Source of the DNA: Roseivivax sp. THAF197b
GTDB taxonomy: Bacteria > Pseudomonadota > Alphaproteobacteria > Rhodobacterales > Rhodobacteraceae
Length of the DNA stretch: 64,000 nucleotides
Direction: 5' to 3'
Assembly (NCBI RefSeq): GCF_009363255.1
Contig: NZ_CP045318.1
Span: forward strand, 3,337,501-3,401,500
The notes under the pieces were generated by a model. That model did not search any database, was not told where the DNA came from, and saw nothing but the letters and a program-made list of their open reading frames with translations. Both the position numbers and the translations under genes were made by a program. Positions 1 through 8,947 of the stretch are shown one piece after another (the first letter of the stretch is position 1; every line of letters starts with the position of its first letter).

Positions 1-90
1 ACATGCAAGAACGGGCCACGGGGCCGCATTACCGCCGGGCGATCACAGCGCCGCCCGGCGATAAGAGGTTAACTATCTGTTAATACATTA

Positions 91-108
91 CCTTTCGCAT
101 GCGAAAGG
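91..108. repeat. 18-bp perfect palindrome downstream of the peptide-binding protein gene
   Basis: The sequence CCTTTCGCATGCGAAAGG is a perfect 18-bp palindrome, lying 15 bp beyond the stop codon of the substrate-binding protein gene. It has no loop and no T run on either side, so it does not look like an intrinsic terminator. It could be an operator for a gene to the left of the window or a spacer element. The adjoining A/T-rich stretch (61-90) carries two GTTAA boxes. Function unknown. Confidence 0.5.
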
Positions 109-123
109 TTCGGGCCCGGCGCG

Positions 124-1590
124 TCACTCGGTCCAGGACACCCCCGCCAGCGGGTTCGCCTGCGTCGGCTGGTTTTCCCACAGACCCGTCAACCGCGCAT
201 CGGCCACGGTGGGATAGGCCAGCTGGAACAGATAGGCGTTGACGAAATCCTCCGAGATCGTGGTCTGCGCCGTGGCGATCATCTCGGAGCGCGTGGCGGG
301 ATCGGTGGTGGCCGTCAGCTCTTCCATCAAGGACTGGAACTCGGGATTGTCGTACTGGAAATAGTAATCCGGCCGCGCATAGATGCCGATATCGAAGGGC
401 TCGGTATGGCTGACGATGGTCAGGCCGAAATCCTTGCCCCGGAAGACTTCCTCGAGCCACTGCGCCCATTCGAGATTGGTGATCTGCGTCTCGATCCCGA
501 CCTCCCGCAACTGCGCTGCGATGATCTCTCCGCCGCGCCGGGCATAGGACGGGGGCGGCAGTTTCAGCGTCGTGGTGATCCCCTCGCCATGGCCCGCATC
601 GGCCAGAAGCTGGCGCGCGAGGTCCGGGTCATAAGCAGACAGGCCCGTGAGATCGACGTAATCGGGATTGTGCGGGGCGAAATGCGTGCCGATGGGCGTG
701 CCCTGCCCGAACATCGCCCCATCGATGATCGCCTGACGGTCGATGGCATGGGCCACCGCTTCGCGCACCTCCGGGTCGTCGAAGGGCGGCTCTGCGTTGT
801 TCATCGCTAGGATCGTCTCGCCCTCGGTGGAGCCCACGATGACCTGGAAGCGCGGATCGACCTCGAATTGCGGCAGGTTCTCGGGCGCGGGGTAGCCCGC
901 GAAGGCGTCGATATCCTGCGCCATCATCGCGGCAAAGGCCGCCGTCGGATCGGAGATGAACTTGAACGTCGCGGTCTCCAGCGCCGGGGCCTCGCCCCAA
1001 TACTCCGCATTGCGCGCAAGCTCGATCCGGTCGCCCTGCACCCATTCGGTGAAGGTGAAGGGCCCGGTGCCGATGGGCGTCTGCTTGATCCCTTCGATGG
1101 TTTCGGGTGCGACGATCACCGCATCGCCCCAGGCCATGTTGAACAGGAAATTTCCGTCGGGCTGCGAAAGCGTCACCTCGACGGTTTGCGGATCGACCAC
1201 CGTGACCTCCGCGATGCCCTCGAACAAAGCCTTCTGCGCGTTCACGCTGTCCTCGGCCCGCGCGCGGTCGAGCGAGAATTTCACATCCTCCGCATCCATC
1301 GCGGAGCCGTCATGGAAGGTTACGCCCTCGCGCAGGGTGAAGGTGTAGACCGTGCCGTCCTCCGAGATCTCCCAGCTTTCCGCCAGCGCGGGCTCGACAC
1401 TGCCATCGGCGGCAAAGCGCGTGAGCCCCTCGAAGACGTTGGAATAGAGCACGCTGTCGATGGCGCCCGCCGCTGCCGAGGTCGGGTCAAGATGCGGCGG
1501 CTCGAGCTGCAACGCGAGCGTCAGGTCGGTCTGTTGCGCAAGCGCGGGGCTCGCGCAAAGCGCAAGCGCGGTCAGGGTACGACGGAACAT
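124..1590 (-). CDS. Peptide-type ABC transporter substrate-binding protein (SBP family 5)
   Basis: Periplasmic solute receptor of the DppA/OppA-like family 5, 488 aa, the normal size. Residues 1-18 form a signal peptide ending in SPALA before QQ. The mature start LTLALQLEPPHLDP is typical of the family, and the conserved stretch GTGPFTF lies near residue 175. Family members bind di- or oligopeptides, nickel or related ligands and pass them to two permeases and two ATPases. None of these partners lies upstream, so if they exist they should be left of position 1. A strong ribosome site (AAGGAGG, 9 bases before ATG) fixes the start. The ligand cannot be told from sequence. Confidence 0.9.
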   Translation of the reverse strand: MFRRTLTALALCASPALAQQTDLTLALQLEPPHLDPTSAAAGAIDSVLYSNVFEGLTRFAADGSVEPALAESWEISEDGTVYTFTLREGVTFHDGSAMDAEDVKFSLDRARAEDSVNAQKALFEGIAEVTVVDPQTVEVTLSQPDGNFLFNMAWGDAVIVAPETIEGIKQTPIGTGPFTFTEWVQGDRIELARNAEYWGEAPALETATFKFISDPTAAFAAMMAQDIDAFAGYPAPENLPQFEVDPRFQVIVGSTEGETILAMNNAEPPFDDPEVREAVAHAIDRQAIIDGAMFGQGTPIGTHFAPHNPDYVDLTGLSAYDPDLARQLLADAGHGEGITTTLKLPPPSYARRGGEIIAAQLREVGIETQITNLEWAQWLEEVFRGKDFGLTIVSHTEPFDIGIYARPDYYFQYDNPEFQSLMEELTATTDPATRSEMIATAQTTISEDFVNAYLFQLAYPTVADARLTGLWENQPTQANPLAGVSWTE

Positions 1591-1835
1591 AAAACAGGCC
1601 CTCCTTGGCGGTTCGGACCAGTGTCGGGCGGATCGAAGTCGGGATCAAGGTTGTTGGAAAGCGCGCCTCGAACCAGGGGCATCAACGAAAGAGCGCGGCC
1701 CAGAAGGCGTGCGCAGCCCTGAGCCCCGTGGCCGGACCGGGCTGTCCACCAAGTCGGACATCCGCAAGGCCGCCAGAACAGCAGGGATTCACGGTCAGCG
1801 CGTTCGGCAGAAACCATGTGCAGAACCGTGCGCGG

Positions 1836-2513
1836 TCAAGACCATTCCTTGGGCTTTGCCCGGCTCGGCATCCTGTGCACCTTGGTCACGAAGATGATCT
1901 CGCATCCTGTGAGCGAAAACGCGTCGTCGCGTATTGTCGAGGAGCGCCAAGGCGATATCCCATCGCCGGTGACCTCCACCAGATATCCGCTGATCCTGAC
2001 ATGCGATCCGACATCGATAGCACGGAGCGCATCGTACACGGCCTGGTTTGCCGGGATGAGATGGTTGTTCGTGATCTGCTCTCTCACATTGTCGGGCAAG
2101 GTGGCGCCGGGCGGAGAATTCCACCGAAGGCTTCTGTGTCCCGTTCCGAACCGGATCGCGTCGGTGCCACCGGGTTCGGCAAGCTCACCCCAGACGATGC
2201 CGAGGTCCAAGGGCGCGATCTCGCCCATCCGAGTGAAGCGGTACCTGCGACGGGTCACGACACGCCCCTCGATCACGTAGCCGTAGAGGAGCTCCGCCTT
2301 GAACCCATTGCCCAGTTCAACACGCCTTGCGGGCACGGACGTTTGCGCGGGTGAGCCGTCCGGTGCCGCGGCATGTGGTAAAGGCGGAAGGCGCGCGAGG
2401 TTCACCGCCGTTTCCACTTCGGCCCGAGGTGCACTCTGTTCGACGCCCAAAGAGAGCGCCCACAATCCCATCGCAATCGCGAACAGGGTGATCTTTGAAC
2501 CCTCGTCGAACAT
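1836..2513 (-). CDS. Conserved hypothetical membrane-anchored protein
   Basis: About 225 aa from the ATG; an in-frame GTG at 2531 would add six residues, and neither start has a convincing ribosome site. Residues 7-24 (ITLFAIAMGLWALSLGV) form a single hydrophobic anchor, followed by a Pro/Ala linker and then a mixed alpha/beta domain. The pattern NNHLIPAN, then VGSHVRISGYLVEV and a late Cys in GCEIIFVTKV, resembles a hypothetical family I have seen in proteobacteria with an IPA motif and an OB-like strand pattern. No catalytic residues are evident. The domain would face the periplasm if the anchor inserts N-in. Function unknown. Confidence 0.65.
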   Translation of the reverse strand: MFDEGSKITLFAIAMGLWALSLGVEQSAPRAEVETAVNLARLPPLPHAAAPDGSPAQTSVPARRVELGNGFKAELLYGYVIEGRVVTRRRYRFTRMGEIAPLDLGIVWGELAEPGGTDAIRFGTGHRSLRWNSPPGATLPDNVREQITNNHLIPANQAVYDALRAIDVGSHVRISGYLVEVTGDGISPWRSSTIRDDAFSLTGCEIIFVTKVHRMPSRAKPKEWS

Positions 2514-2737
2514 ATCGGGTGCTTTTCCCACTCGTCACTTTGCACAGAAGAAGACTTACCAACGCAAAGTGGCGGTATTTTGGCCTTTTCGGACCTGGCT
2601 TGACCGCCAGTGCGGAGTACGGCGTGTCCTCCACGACGCGACAAAGCAGGATACCACCCGTGCGCCGCACCGCCGGAAGGCAGCCCCCCTTTCGGGCGAT
2701 ATCCGGACCATAGGGCGGAACGCCCTCGGCCCTTTCG

Positions 2738-3112
2738 TCAGGCGGGCCCGCCCCGCGCGTCGAAATCACGCTGATGTGCCTCGACCGCATCGACGTTTTC
2801 CGCCGACCAGAGGCACAGCGCATAAAGCGGCTCGATCAGCGTCTCGCCCAGGGGCGTCAGCGCGTAGGTGACCTGCGGCGGCGTTGTCGGCACCACCGTG
2901 CGGCTCACCAGCCCGTCGCGTTCCAGCCCGCGCAGGGTCTGCGTCAGCATCCGCTGCGAGATGCTTTCCACCTCGCGGCGCAGGTCGTTGAACCGTTTGG
3001 GTCGCTCCGACATCACGAGGATGAGGAGGGCTGCCCATTTGTTCCCGACCCGGGACAGCATCGGGGAGATCCGTTCGCAATCCCCGGGAACACTCATGTG
3101 ACCTAAGCGCAT
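2738..3112 (-). CDS. HxlR-family transcriptional regulator
   Basis: 124-aa winged-helix regulator. It shows the HxlR signature GNKWAALLILVM (residues 23-34), RFNDLRREV (40-48), ISQRMLTQTLRGLERDGLV and the wing PPQVTYALTPLGE. Many HxlR proteins sense electrophiles through an N-terminal Cys, and one is present here (C12). It starts 85 bp from, and divergent to, the Tat-exported amidohydrolase gene, which is therefore its most likely target. M6 could be an alternative start. Effector unknown. Confidence 0.88.
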   Translation of the reverse strand: MRLGHMSVPGDCERISPMLSRVGNKWAALLILVMSERPKRFNDLRREVESISQRMLTQTLRGLERDGLVSRTVVPTTPPQVTYALTPLGETLIEPLYALCLWSAENVDAVEAHQRDFDARGGPA

Positions 3113-3197
3113 CGACGTGCCTTCTTGTCCGATTTTCAGGGTGCGATATCTGATCCGACGTAACGCACTAACAGTAACTTAAGAAGGAACCCATACC

Positions 3198-4694
3198 ATG
3201 TGCAAGGCCTGTGGCGATCTCAGCCATTCTCCGTCCCGCCGTCGTTTCCTCGCGGGCAGCACCGCGCTTGCCGCCGCCCCCTTCGCGACGGCCGCCGCGG
3301 CACAACAATCGACCGCACCCGCGAACGCGACCGTGCCGGGCCAGGACGGCCGCCGCATCCTGCTGCGCGGCGGGCATGTCATGTCGATGGACCCCGAGGT
3401 CGGCAATTTCGAGACGGGCGATGTGCTGATCGAAGGCAATCGCATCGTGGAGGTTGCGGCCCAGATCGACGCGCCCGATGCCGAGGTCGTGGATGCCACG
3501 GGCCGCGTCGTGATGCCGGGCTTCATAGACACGCACCACCACCAGTTCGAGACCGCCCTGCGTGGCTGGCTCGCTGACGGCATCATGTACAATGACGGCA
3601 CCGAGGCCGGATCGCCCAATTACCTCGACGACATCCTGGGCCGCTTCGCGATGCAATACACCCCCGAGGACGTCTATATCTCGGAGCTATATGGCGGGCT
3701 CAGCCAGCTCGATGCGGGCGTGACCACGGTGCATGACGTCTCGCAGATCCACCATTCGCCCGAGCATTCCGATGCCGCCATCGAGGCGCTCTTCGATACC
3801 GGGCGACGCGCCGTCTTCGGCTATTTCGAAGGCTATGGCGAGGCCGCGCGCTACCCGACCGATGCGCCGCGCATCCGCGAACGCTACTTCGCCTCGGACG
3901 ACCAGCTCGTCACCATGAGCATGGGCGGCGAGATCTACCTGCAGGACGTGGATTACAACGAGCTGTGGCGCATCGGGCGCGATCTCGACCTGCCGGTCGC
4001 CTATCACGTCGTGGGCAGCCTCGGCATGGCCGAACCGATGTCGGCGCTGGCCGCCGAGGGCCGGATCGCGGGCGACCAGATCCTCATTCACATGACCGGC
4101 ATGCCCGACGATGTCTGGCGCGCGGCGCGCGATGCGGGCGCGCATGTCTCGCTCGCGGTGCCCATCGAGATGAACATGCGCCACGGCACACCGCCCATGC
4201 TGAAGCTCCAGGAGATGGGCATGGCGCCCTCGCTCTCGGTGGATGTGGAATGCACGATGACGGCGGATTTCTTCACGCAGATGCGCGGCGCGATGACCAT
4301 GCAGCGCATGGCAGTGAACGAGATGGCCCTGCAGGGCATCGAGGATCGCCCGCCCCTGCTGCGGGCCCGCGACGTGCTGGAATACGCGACGGTGAACGGC
4401 GCCACCGGCCTTGGCCTGTCGCGCAAGGTGGGCAGCCTGACCCCCGGCAAGGAGGCCGACATCATCCTGCTCGACGCGACCGCGATCAACGTCGCCCCGC
4501 TCAACAACGTGCCGGGCGCGGTGGTGAGCCTGATGGAGCGCTCGAATGTCGAAAGCGTGATGGTCGCGGGGCAGTTCCGCAAGTGGCAGGGCCAGCTTCT
4601 GGGCCATGATATCGCAGCGCTGCGCAGCCGCATCGTGGCCTCGCGCGACCGTCTCTTCGCGGCGGCCGGGGTGGAGCAGGACCTCTTCCGCTGA
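3198..4694 (+). CDS. Tat-exported amidohydrolase (cytosine-deaminase/TrzA-like fold)
   Basis: 498 aa. The N-terminus carries a twin-arginine signal ([16 protein letters not shown], residues 14-29) followed by an Ala-rich cleavage region. The rest is an amidohydrolase TIM barrel: metal ligands in [11 protein letters not shown] (about 110-120), a later His in VAYHVVG (about 273), HMTG, and Asp in SVDVECT. The C-terminal composite-sandwich signature [15 protein letters not shown] is present. Family members deaminate or dehydrolyse purines, triazines or hydantoins. Export to the periplasm is unusual because most close relatives are cytoplasmic. It is divergent from the HxlR regulator and followed by a clear terminator. 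Substrate unknown. Confidence 0.85.
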   Translation: MCKACGDLSHSPSRRRFLAGSTALAAAPFATAAAAQQSTAPANATVPGQDGRRILLRGGHVMSMDPEVGNFETGDVLIEGNRIVEVAAQIDAPDAEVVDATGRVVMPGFIDTHHHQFETALRGWLADGIMYNDGTEAGSPNYLDDILGRFAMQYTPEDVYISELYGGLSQLDAGVTTVHDVSQIHHSPEHSDAAIEALFDTGRRAVFGYFEGYGEAARYPTDAPRIRERYFASDDQLVTMSMGGEIYLQDVDYNELWRIGRDLDLPVAYHVVGSLGMAEPMSALAAEGRIAGDQILIHMTGMPDDVWRAARDAGAHVSLAVPIEMNMRHGTPPMLKLQEMGMAPSLSVDVECTMTADFFTQMRGAMTMQRMAVNEMALQGIEDRPPLLRARDVLEYATVNGATGLGLSRKVGSLTPGKEADIILLDATAINVAPLNNVPGAVVSLMERSNVESVMVAGQFRKWQGQLLGHDIAALRSRIVASRDRLFAAAGVEQDLFR

Positions 4695-4714
4695 TTGCCG
4701 GGGCGCTTGTCCCG

Positions 4715-4760
4715 AACGAAATGCCGCGGCGTCCCGGAGCGGGGCGCCGCTTTCGTTTTT
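4715..4760 (+). terminator. Intrinsic terminator after the amidohydrolase gene
   Basis: Nested inverted repeat: AACGAAA (4715-4721) pairs with TTTCGTT (4751-4757), and GCGGCG (4726-4731) pairs with CGCCGC (4745-4750). It runs into TTTCGTTTTT. Position 20 bp after the stop codon and the T-rich end fit a factor-independent terminator separating this gene from panB. Confidence 0.7.
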
Positions 4761-4821
4761 GTGGCGCGGCCTGCCTGCGGGTGTTACAGGCCCCTGCGAC
4801 ACCGGACGCAGGAGACAGCCC

Positions 4822-5652
4822 ATGAGCGCCACCGCCCGCAAGACCGCGCCCCTTCCCGACGATATTCGCGCGATGAAGGGCGGCACGCCCATCGTCAGCC
4901 TCACGGCCTATACGACGCCCATGGCAGAGCTGATGGACGCGCATTGCGACTTCGTGCTGGTGGGCGACAGCGTCGGCATGGTGCTGCACGGCCTGCCCTC
5001 GACCCTGGGCGTGACGATGGAGATGATGATCCTGCACGGTCAGGCGGTGCGCCGCGGCCTCGCCTCCGCGATGATGGTCGTCGACATGCCGTTCGGCTCC
5101 TACGAGGAAAGCCCTGAACAGGCCTTTCGCAACACCGCCCGCATCATGGCTGAGACCGGCGCGGGCGCGGTGAAGCTTGAAGGCGGGACCGGCATGGCCG
5201 ACACGATCGCATTCCTGACCTCGCGCGGCGTGCCCGTGATGGCGCATATCGGGCTCACGCCGCAATCGATCAACACGCTGGGCGGCTACAAGGTGCAGGG
5301 CCGCGGCGATGCGGGGGATATGCTTCTCCGCGATGCCCGCGCCGTGGCCGAGGCAGGCGCCTTCGCGGTGGTCCTCGAGAAGGTGCCCGAGGCGTTGGCC
5401 GACCGGATCACAGAGAATGTCGCGATCCCGACGATCGGCATCGGGGCCTCCGCAGGTTGCGACGGCCAGGTGCTGGTCGTAGATGACATGCTGGGGCTCT
5501 TCACCGCGTTCAAGGCGAAATTCGTCAAGCGCTATGCGCATCTCGGCGACGATGCGGCTGCCGCCGTGGCCGCCTATGCCGAAGAGGTCCGCGCGCGCCG
5601 CTTCCCCGGCCCCGAACATGTCTTCGGCGACACGGCGCCGGGGCGCGGCTGA
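4822..5652 (+). CDS. panB: 3-methyl-2-oxobutanoate hydroxymethyltransferase (ketopantoate hydroxymethyltransferase)
   Basis: Transfers a hydroxymethyl group from methylene-tetrahydrofolate to 2-oxoisovalerate, the first committed step of pantothenate and CoA synthesis in the cytoplasm. 276 aa, the usual length. Family motifs are intact: [22 protein letters not shown] (metal Asp), [26 protein letters not shown] (catalytic region) and [11 protein letters not shown]. The ATG at 4822 follows AGGAGA at a good distance; an open frame upstream has no family similarity. It overlaps panC by one base (TGATG), so the two are translated as a unit. Confidence 0.97.
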   Translation: MSATARKTAPLPDDIRAMKGGTPIVSLTAYTTPMAELMDAHCDFVLVGDSVGMVLHGLPSTLGVTMEMMILHGQAVRRGLASAMMVVDMPFGSYEESPEQAFRNTARIMAETGAGAVKLEGGTGMADTIAFLTSRGVPVMAHIGLTPQSINTLGGYKVQGRGDAGDMLLRDARAVAEAGAFAVVLEKVPEALADRITENVAIPTIGIGASAGCDGQVLVVDDMLGLFTAFKAKFVKRYAHLGDDAAAAVAAYAEEVRARRFPGPEHVFGDTAPGRG

Positions 5653-6491
5653 TGACGCGGATCCTCCGGACCAGGGCCGAATTGCGCCAAGTCGTGGCAG
5701 GCTGGCGCGCGGCGGGCGAGACGATCGGCGTGGTGCCCACGATGGGCGCGCTCCATGACGGGCATCTCAGCCTTGTCGCCGCCGCGAAGGACGCGACCCG
5801 GCGCGTGATCGTGACGATCTTCGTGAACCCCAAGCAGTTCAACAATGCGGGCGATCTGGCCGCCTATCCCCGGACCGAAGACAGCGATGCGGCAAAGCTC
5901 GCCCCGTTCGACGTCGATGCGATCTACGTGCCGGACCCCGATCAGATCTACCCTGAGGGCTTTGTCACCAATGTCTCCGTCGCCGCGATGACGGATGTGC
6001 TGTGCGGCGCGCACCGGCCCGGCCATTTCGACGGGGTGGCGACCGTGGTGGCGAAGCTCTTTTTGCAAACGGGCGCCGACCGCGCCTTCTTCGGCGAGAA
6101 GGATTTCCAGCAATTGCAGGTGGTGCGCCGCATGGCGACCGATCTCGACATCGACATCGAGGTCACGGGCTGCCCGACGATCCGCGACGCGGACGGGCTG
6201 GCGCTTTCGTCGCGGAACACCCGTCTCTCACCCGAGGCGCGCCTGATCGCCCCCACGCTGCATCGCGAGATGCGCCAGATCGCTTCTGCCATGCGCGGTG
6301 GCGCCGAGGCGTCCCCCGAGATCGCGCGCGCCACGAACGCCCTGATCGCGGCCGGGTTCGAGCGCGTCGAATATCTGGAGGCACGCGCGGTCTCGGACCT
6401 CTCGCTGGTCACCCGCCTCGACGCCCCCGCGCGCCTCTTCGCGGCGGCGTGGCTGGATGGCGTTCGCCTGATCGACAACATCGCGATTTGA
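5652..6491 (+). CDS. panC: Pantothenate synthetase (pantoate-beta-alanine ligase)
   Basis: Joins pantoate and beta-alanine with ATP through a pantoyl-adenylate. 279 aa, full length. The HIGH-like ATP motif is in [16 protein letters not shown] (about residues 25-40), followed by [10 protein letters not shown], the [16 protein letters not shown] helix and the [12 protein letters not shown] loop that closes over ATP. It begins on the last base of the panB stop codon, so panB-panC is an operon. The region just after its stop holds repeat-family copy 1. Confidence 0.97.
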   Translation: MTRILRTRAELRQVVAGWRAAGETIGVVPTMGALHDGHLSLVAAAKDATRRVIVTIFVNPKQFNNAGDLAAYPRTEDSDAAKLAPFDVDAIYVPDPDQIYPEGFVTNVSVAAMTDVLCGAHRPGHFDGVATVVAKLFLQTGADRAFFGEKDFQQLQVVRRMATDLDIDIEVTGCPTIRDADGLALSSRNTRLSPEARLIAPTLHREMRQIASAMRGGAEASPEIARATNALIAAGFERVEYLEARAVSDLSLVTRLDAPARLFAAAWLDGVRLIDNIAI

Positions 6492-6501
6492 CCCGCCGAC
6501 A

Positions 6502-6643
6502 TCCGCGCACCCCGCGCATCAGCCAAGGGCGCGCGCCCCTGTCACGACCGGACTACAAATACCTCTCGGGGGTCGGCATTGTCGCGCCATTGGTCCGAGA
6601 GACAATGGCGACCGAGGAGGCGGACAGCCCCCTCGCTCCGACC
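6502..6643 (+). repeat. Intergenic repeat family 1, copy 1 (plus orientation)
   Basis: Lies between the convergent panC and SseB-like genes. The core TGTCACGACCGGAC is at 6540-6553 and the AAATACCTC box follows. The 3' part is longer than in other copies: GGTCGG (6571-6576) pairs with CCGACC (6638-6643), and inside it CATTGTC (6577-6583) pairs with GACAATG (6601-6607). The tail GACAGCCCCCTCGCTC is shared with copy 2. There is no T run, so it is not a standard terminator. Confidence 0.75.
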
Positions 6644-6701
6644 ATGCCGCGCACGCAACCTCTAACAGAGTTTACGAAGGTCCGGCTCGGGCCTCGCAAG
6701 C

Positions 6702-7493
6702 TCACTTCAAACGCGGCGGCTTGTCCGGATCGCTACCCGGGGGCGCAGGCACCACGCGCGCGCGGCTTTCGGGCTCGGGCAGATCGAAGCGCAAGCCGAC
6801 CCGCGCGATCCGCGCCGTGAAGGCGTCGCTATCGGCGAGGAATACCACGTCGAGCGCGCCCGCTTCGATGCCCGAAAACACCAGCGCCTCGTTCACGGCC
6901 CGGGCCAGCGGCCCCTCCGCGCCCTCCTTGGCACCGGTGATGCCCAGAAGATGCCCGCGGCTGCCATCGTCATAGGTCACGGCCGCCAGATAGGCCTTCC
7001 GCGCCAGCCCCGCCGCCCGACCGAGCTTGGCATCGAGTGCCGAGAGAAGATCCTCGGGCAGACCCCGCGGCGGATGCAGTTCCTGCGGCCGCGCGGCGGC
7101 TTCCTGCGGGCCATGGCCCAGCGTCTCGGAAAGCCACGCCACCGCTTCGGGCGGCACCAGGTAGGCCGAAGGCGCCACCTCGATATTCAGCGCGAGCCCC
7201 ACGCCCTGCCCCGCCAGCATGTTCGCGATCACGCGCCCCGGCAGCGCCGCATAGGGTGCCGGCTTGCCGACAAAGCGCGCGATGCGCGCATCGCTGTCGA
7301 AGACCAGCACGAAGGACGCATCCTCGACCTCGAAGATCTCGGGATCGAGCGTTTCGCCCTCCATCTCCTTGGCCAGCAGCAGATGCAGTTCGGTATCGGC
7401 CAGCCGTTCGTAAAACCGCAGGCGCGCCGCGTCATCCTCGGGCGCGGCCTCCATCGCGGCAAAGGCCGCATCAAGGGGAGTTTCATGATCCAT
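6702..7493 (-). CDS. SseB-family protein
   Basis: 263 aa with two SseB-type halves. The N-terminal half has ELHLLLAKEM and FVLVFDSDARIARF (about residues 31-75), and the C-terminal half has LARAVNEALVF and ALDVVFLADSD. SseB domains are small alpha/beta modules of largely unknown role, named after a rhodanese-operon enhancer and often found near toxin or secretion loci. It lies downstream of the HNH/ATPase/DUF2235 cassette on the same strand but is separated from it by 244 bp containing repeat copy 2, so co-transcription is uncertain. No catalytic motif seen. Confidence 0.8.
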   Translation of the reverse strand: MDHETPLDAAFAAMEAAPEDDAARLRFYERLADTELHLLLAKEMEGETLDPEIFEVEDASFVLVFDSDARIARFVGKPAPYAALPGRVIANMLAGQGVGLALNIEVAPSAYLVPPEAVAWLSETLGHGPQEAAARPQELHPPRGLPEDLLSALDAKLGRAAGLARKAYLAAVTYDDGSRGHLLGITGAKEGAEGPLARAVNEALVFSGIEAGALDVVFLADSDAFTARIARVGLRFDLPEPESRARVVPAPPGSDPDKPPRLK

Positions 7494-7590
7494 CCGCTGT
7501 CAGGTAGAGGTGCCGGCGCCCGGTGGCAAGTCGCAGCCCGGCCCAAGGTCGCCCGCGCCATCAACGCCGCGCCCCCCCCTCGCCGCCCGC

Positions 7591-7687
7591 GTGCCCCACG
7601 CATCAGAAAAGAGTGCGCCCCCCCTGTCACGACCGGACCAGAAATACCTCTCGGGGGAGCGCGAGGGGGCAGACAGCCCCCTCGCTC
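7591..7687 (+). repeat. Intergenic repeat family 1, copy 2 (plus orientation)
   Basis: Upstream box GTGCCCCACGCATCAG (7591), then core TGTCACGACCGGACC (from 7625), GAAATACCTC and a long stem-loop. In the stem, CGAGGGGGC pairs with GCCCCCTCG around the loop AGACA. It sits 51 bp past the DUF2235 stop codon, in antisense orientation to that gene, and forms an inverted pair with copy 3 around the 7.7-13.3 kb block. Confidence 0.8.
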
Positions 7688-7737
7688 TTTTGGTGCGCCA
7701 TTTCTCAAGCAAAAGCACGGCGAGGCAAACAGCCCCC

Positions 7738-8931
7738 TCACTCCTCCGGCGGCGTGCCTTCGATCCGGTAGGTTTCGGGCATGTTGACGGGCCAGCGGCC
7801 CTCATGTTCGGCACGGACCTTCACCGACCAGTGGATGCGGGCATCTTCCGGGATCGTGCGCGGGTCCGACAGGGGCAGGTACCAGCCGAAGATCGACGCC
7901 TTCTTCGAATCCTCGGGCTTCCGGCGCGGCAGGATCTCCACCGGCCACCACCAGATCGTCATCGAATCGTGCGCTTTGCCCAGCGGGTTTGGCTTCACGT
8001 ACGCGTCACCCTCGCGCGCACCGCGGGCCAGCTTGTTCACGGTCGGCGTCCAGAACTCCGCGCCCTGCGCTTGGGCCTCCTCGATCATCCAGACGAGCGG
8101 CAGCTTCGCGAGACCCGATTCCGCCTCGCCGTAGCCCCCGCCGATATCGCCGTGCACGCCCCAGAACCACACTTCGCGGGCATGTTGCGGGGGCGCGTCC
8201 TCGGTCTTCATGAAGCGGTTCGGCTTGTACGGCTGGCCCTCGGGCCAGAGCTTGCCGCGAAACATCGTGCGCCGCTCATGGATGGCGACGGCATGGGCAA
8301 CGGCCTGCACCGAGGAATTGGTTTTCGTGAAGGCATGGGATTTCAGACGCGGTCCGAAGCGGCCCCATTCGATGACCGACGCGACCGTATCGAAGAGCCC
8401 CATGAACCGGATCGTCGGGCGGTGCGGATCGAGGATGTTCTCGTAAAGGCGGATCTCCTCGAAGGCATGCGCGCCGCCGCCCTCGCCGATGCGCTTGTAG
8501 GCCCGGTAGGCGTAGTCGAGCAGGTTGAGATTGCGCGCCTCGATGATGCCGAAGGCGTGCAGGAAGCCCGCGAGCACCCGCGCCGAATAGGCCCCGCGCG
8601 AAAAACCGAAGAGGTAGATTTCATCCGGCGGGATCTTGTTGCCCTCTGCATCCTCGCCGCCCGGATCGTAATGCTCCACGAGGAAGCGGTAGGCGTCCTT
8701 CACGTTCCGGTCGAGGCCCCAGCCCGTGGCCATGCCCCAGACCTCCTGAACCTTGCGCCACGCAGAAAGCCAGGCGTTTTCGTCGCCGATCGTCCCGACG
8801 CCCGGATCGTAATAGACAACCTGGTCGTCGCGTTTGAGCAGGCATTGATAGAAGCGCAGGACATTGGTGCGCTGCTTGGCGTCGATCTGGTTCGACGTGC
8901 CATCAAGCAGGAGAATGATCTTCTTTGGCAT
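7738..8931 (-). CDS. DUF2235 alpha/beta-hydrolase (Tle1-like putative phospholipase)
   Basis: 397 aa, complete. It opens with KIILLLDGTSNQ, the DUF2235 start. The nucleophile elbow GFSRGA has Ser111, a later Asp181 lies in GLFDTVAS, and His260 lies in GVHGDIGGGY, matching the Ser-Asp-His triad of the family. Known members include the type VI effector Tle1, a membrane phospholipase, though most relatives are uncharacterised. No signal peptide or transmembrane segment is visible, so it should act in the cytoplasm or at its membrane. It is the third gene of a tight cassette, 16 bp after the HNH gene, with the ribosome site AAGGAG in that gap. I infer an effector role; no VgrG, Hcp or immunity gene is nearby. 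Confidence 0.88.
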   Translation of the reverse strand: MPKKIILLLDGTSNQIDAKQRTNVLRFYQCLLKRDDQVVYYDPGVGTIGDENAWLSAWRKVQEVWGMATGWGLDRNVKDAYRFLVEHYDPGGEDAEGNKIPPDEIYLFGFSRGAYSARVLAGFLHAFGIIEARNLNLLDYAYRAYKRIGEGGGAHAFEEIRLYENILDPHRPTIRFMGLFDTVASVIEWGRFGPRLKSHAFTKTNSSVQAVAHAVAIHERRTMFRGKLWPEGQPYKPNRFMKTEDAPPQHAREVWFWGVHGDIGGGYGEAESGLAKLPLVWMIEEAQAQGAEFWTPTVNKLARGAREGDAYVKPNPLGKAHDSMTIWWWPVEILPRRKPEDSKKASIFGWYLPLSDPRTIPEDARIHWSVKVRAEHEGRWPVNMPETYRIEGTPPEE

Positions 8932-8947
8932 GCGTGCGCTCCTTCAC

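Noticed and set aside
4606..4821. Frame extending panB 72 codons upstream
   Set aside because: It crosses the terminator and the end of the amidohydrolase gene; panB family starts and AGGAGA support 4822.
6502..7687. Reading the family 1 repeats as CRISPR repeats or attachment sites
   Set aside because: Copies are kilobases apart, in both orientations, with internal stems and no regular spacers, integrase or cas genes.
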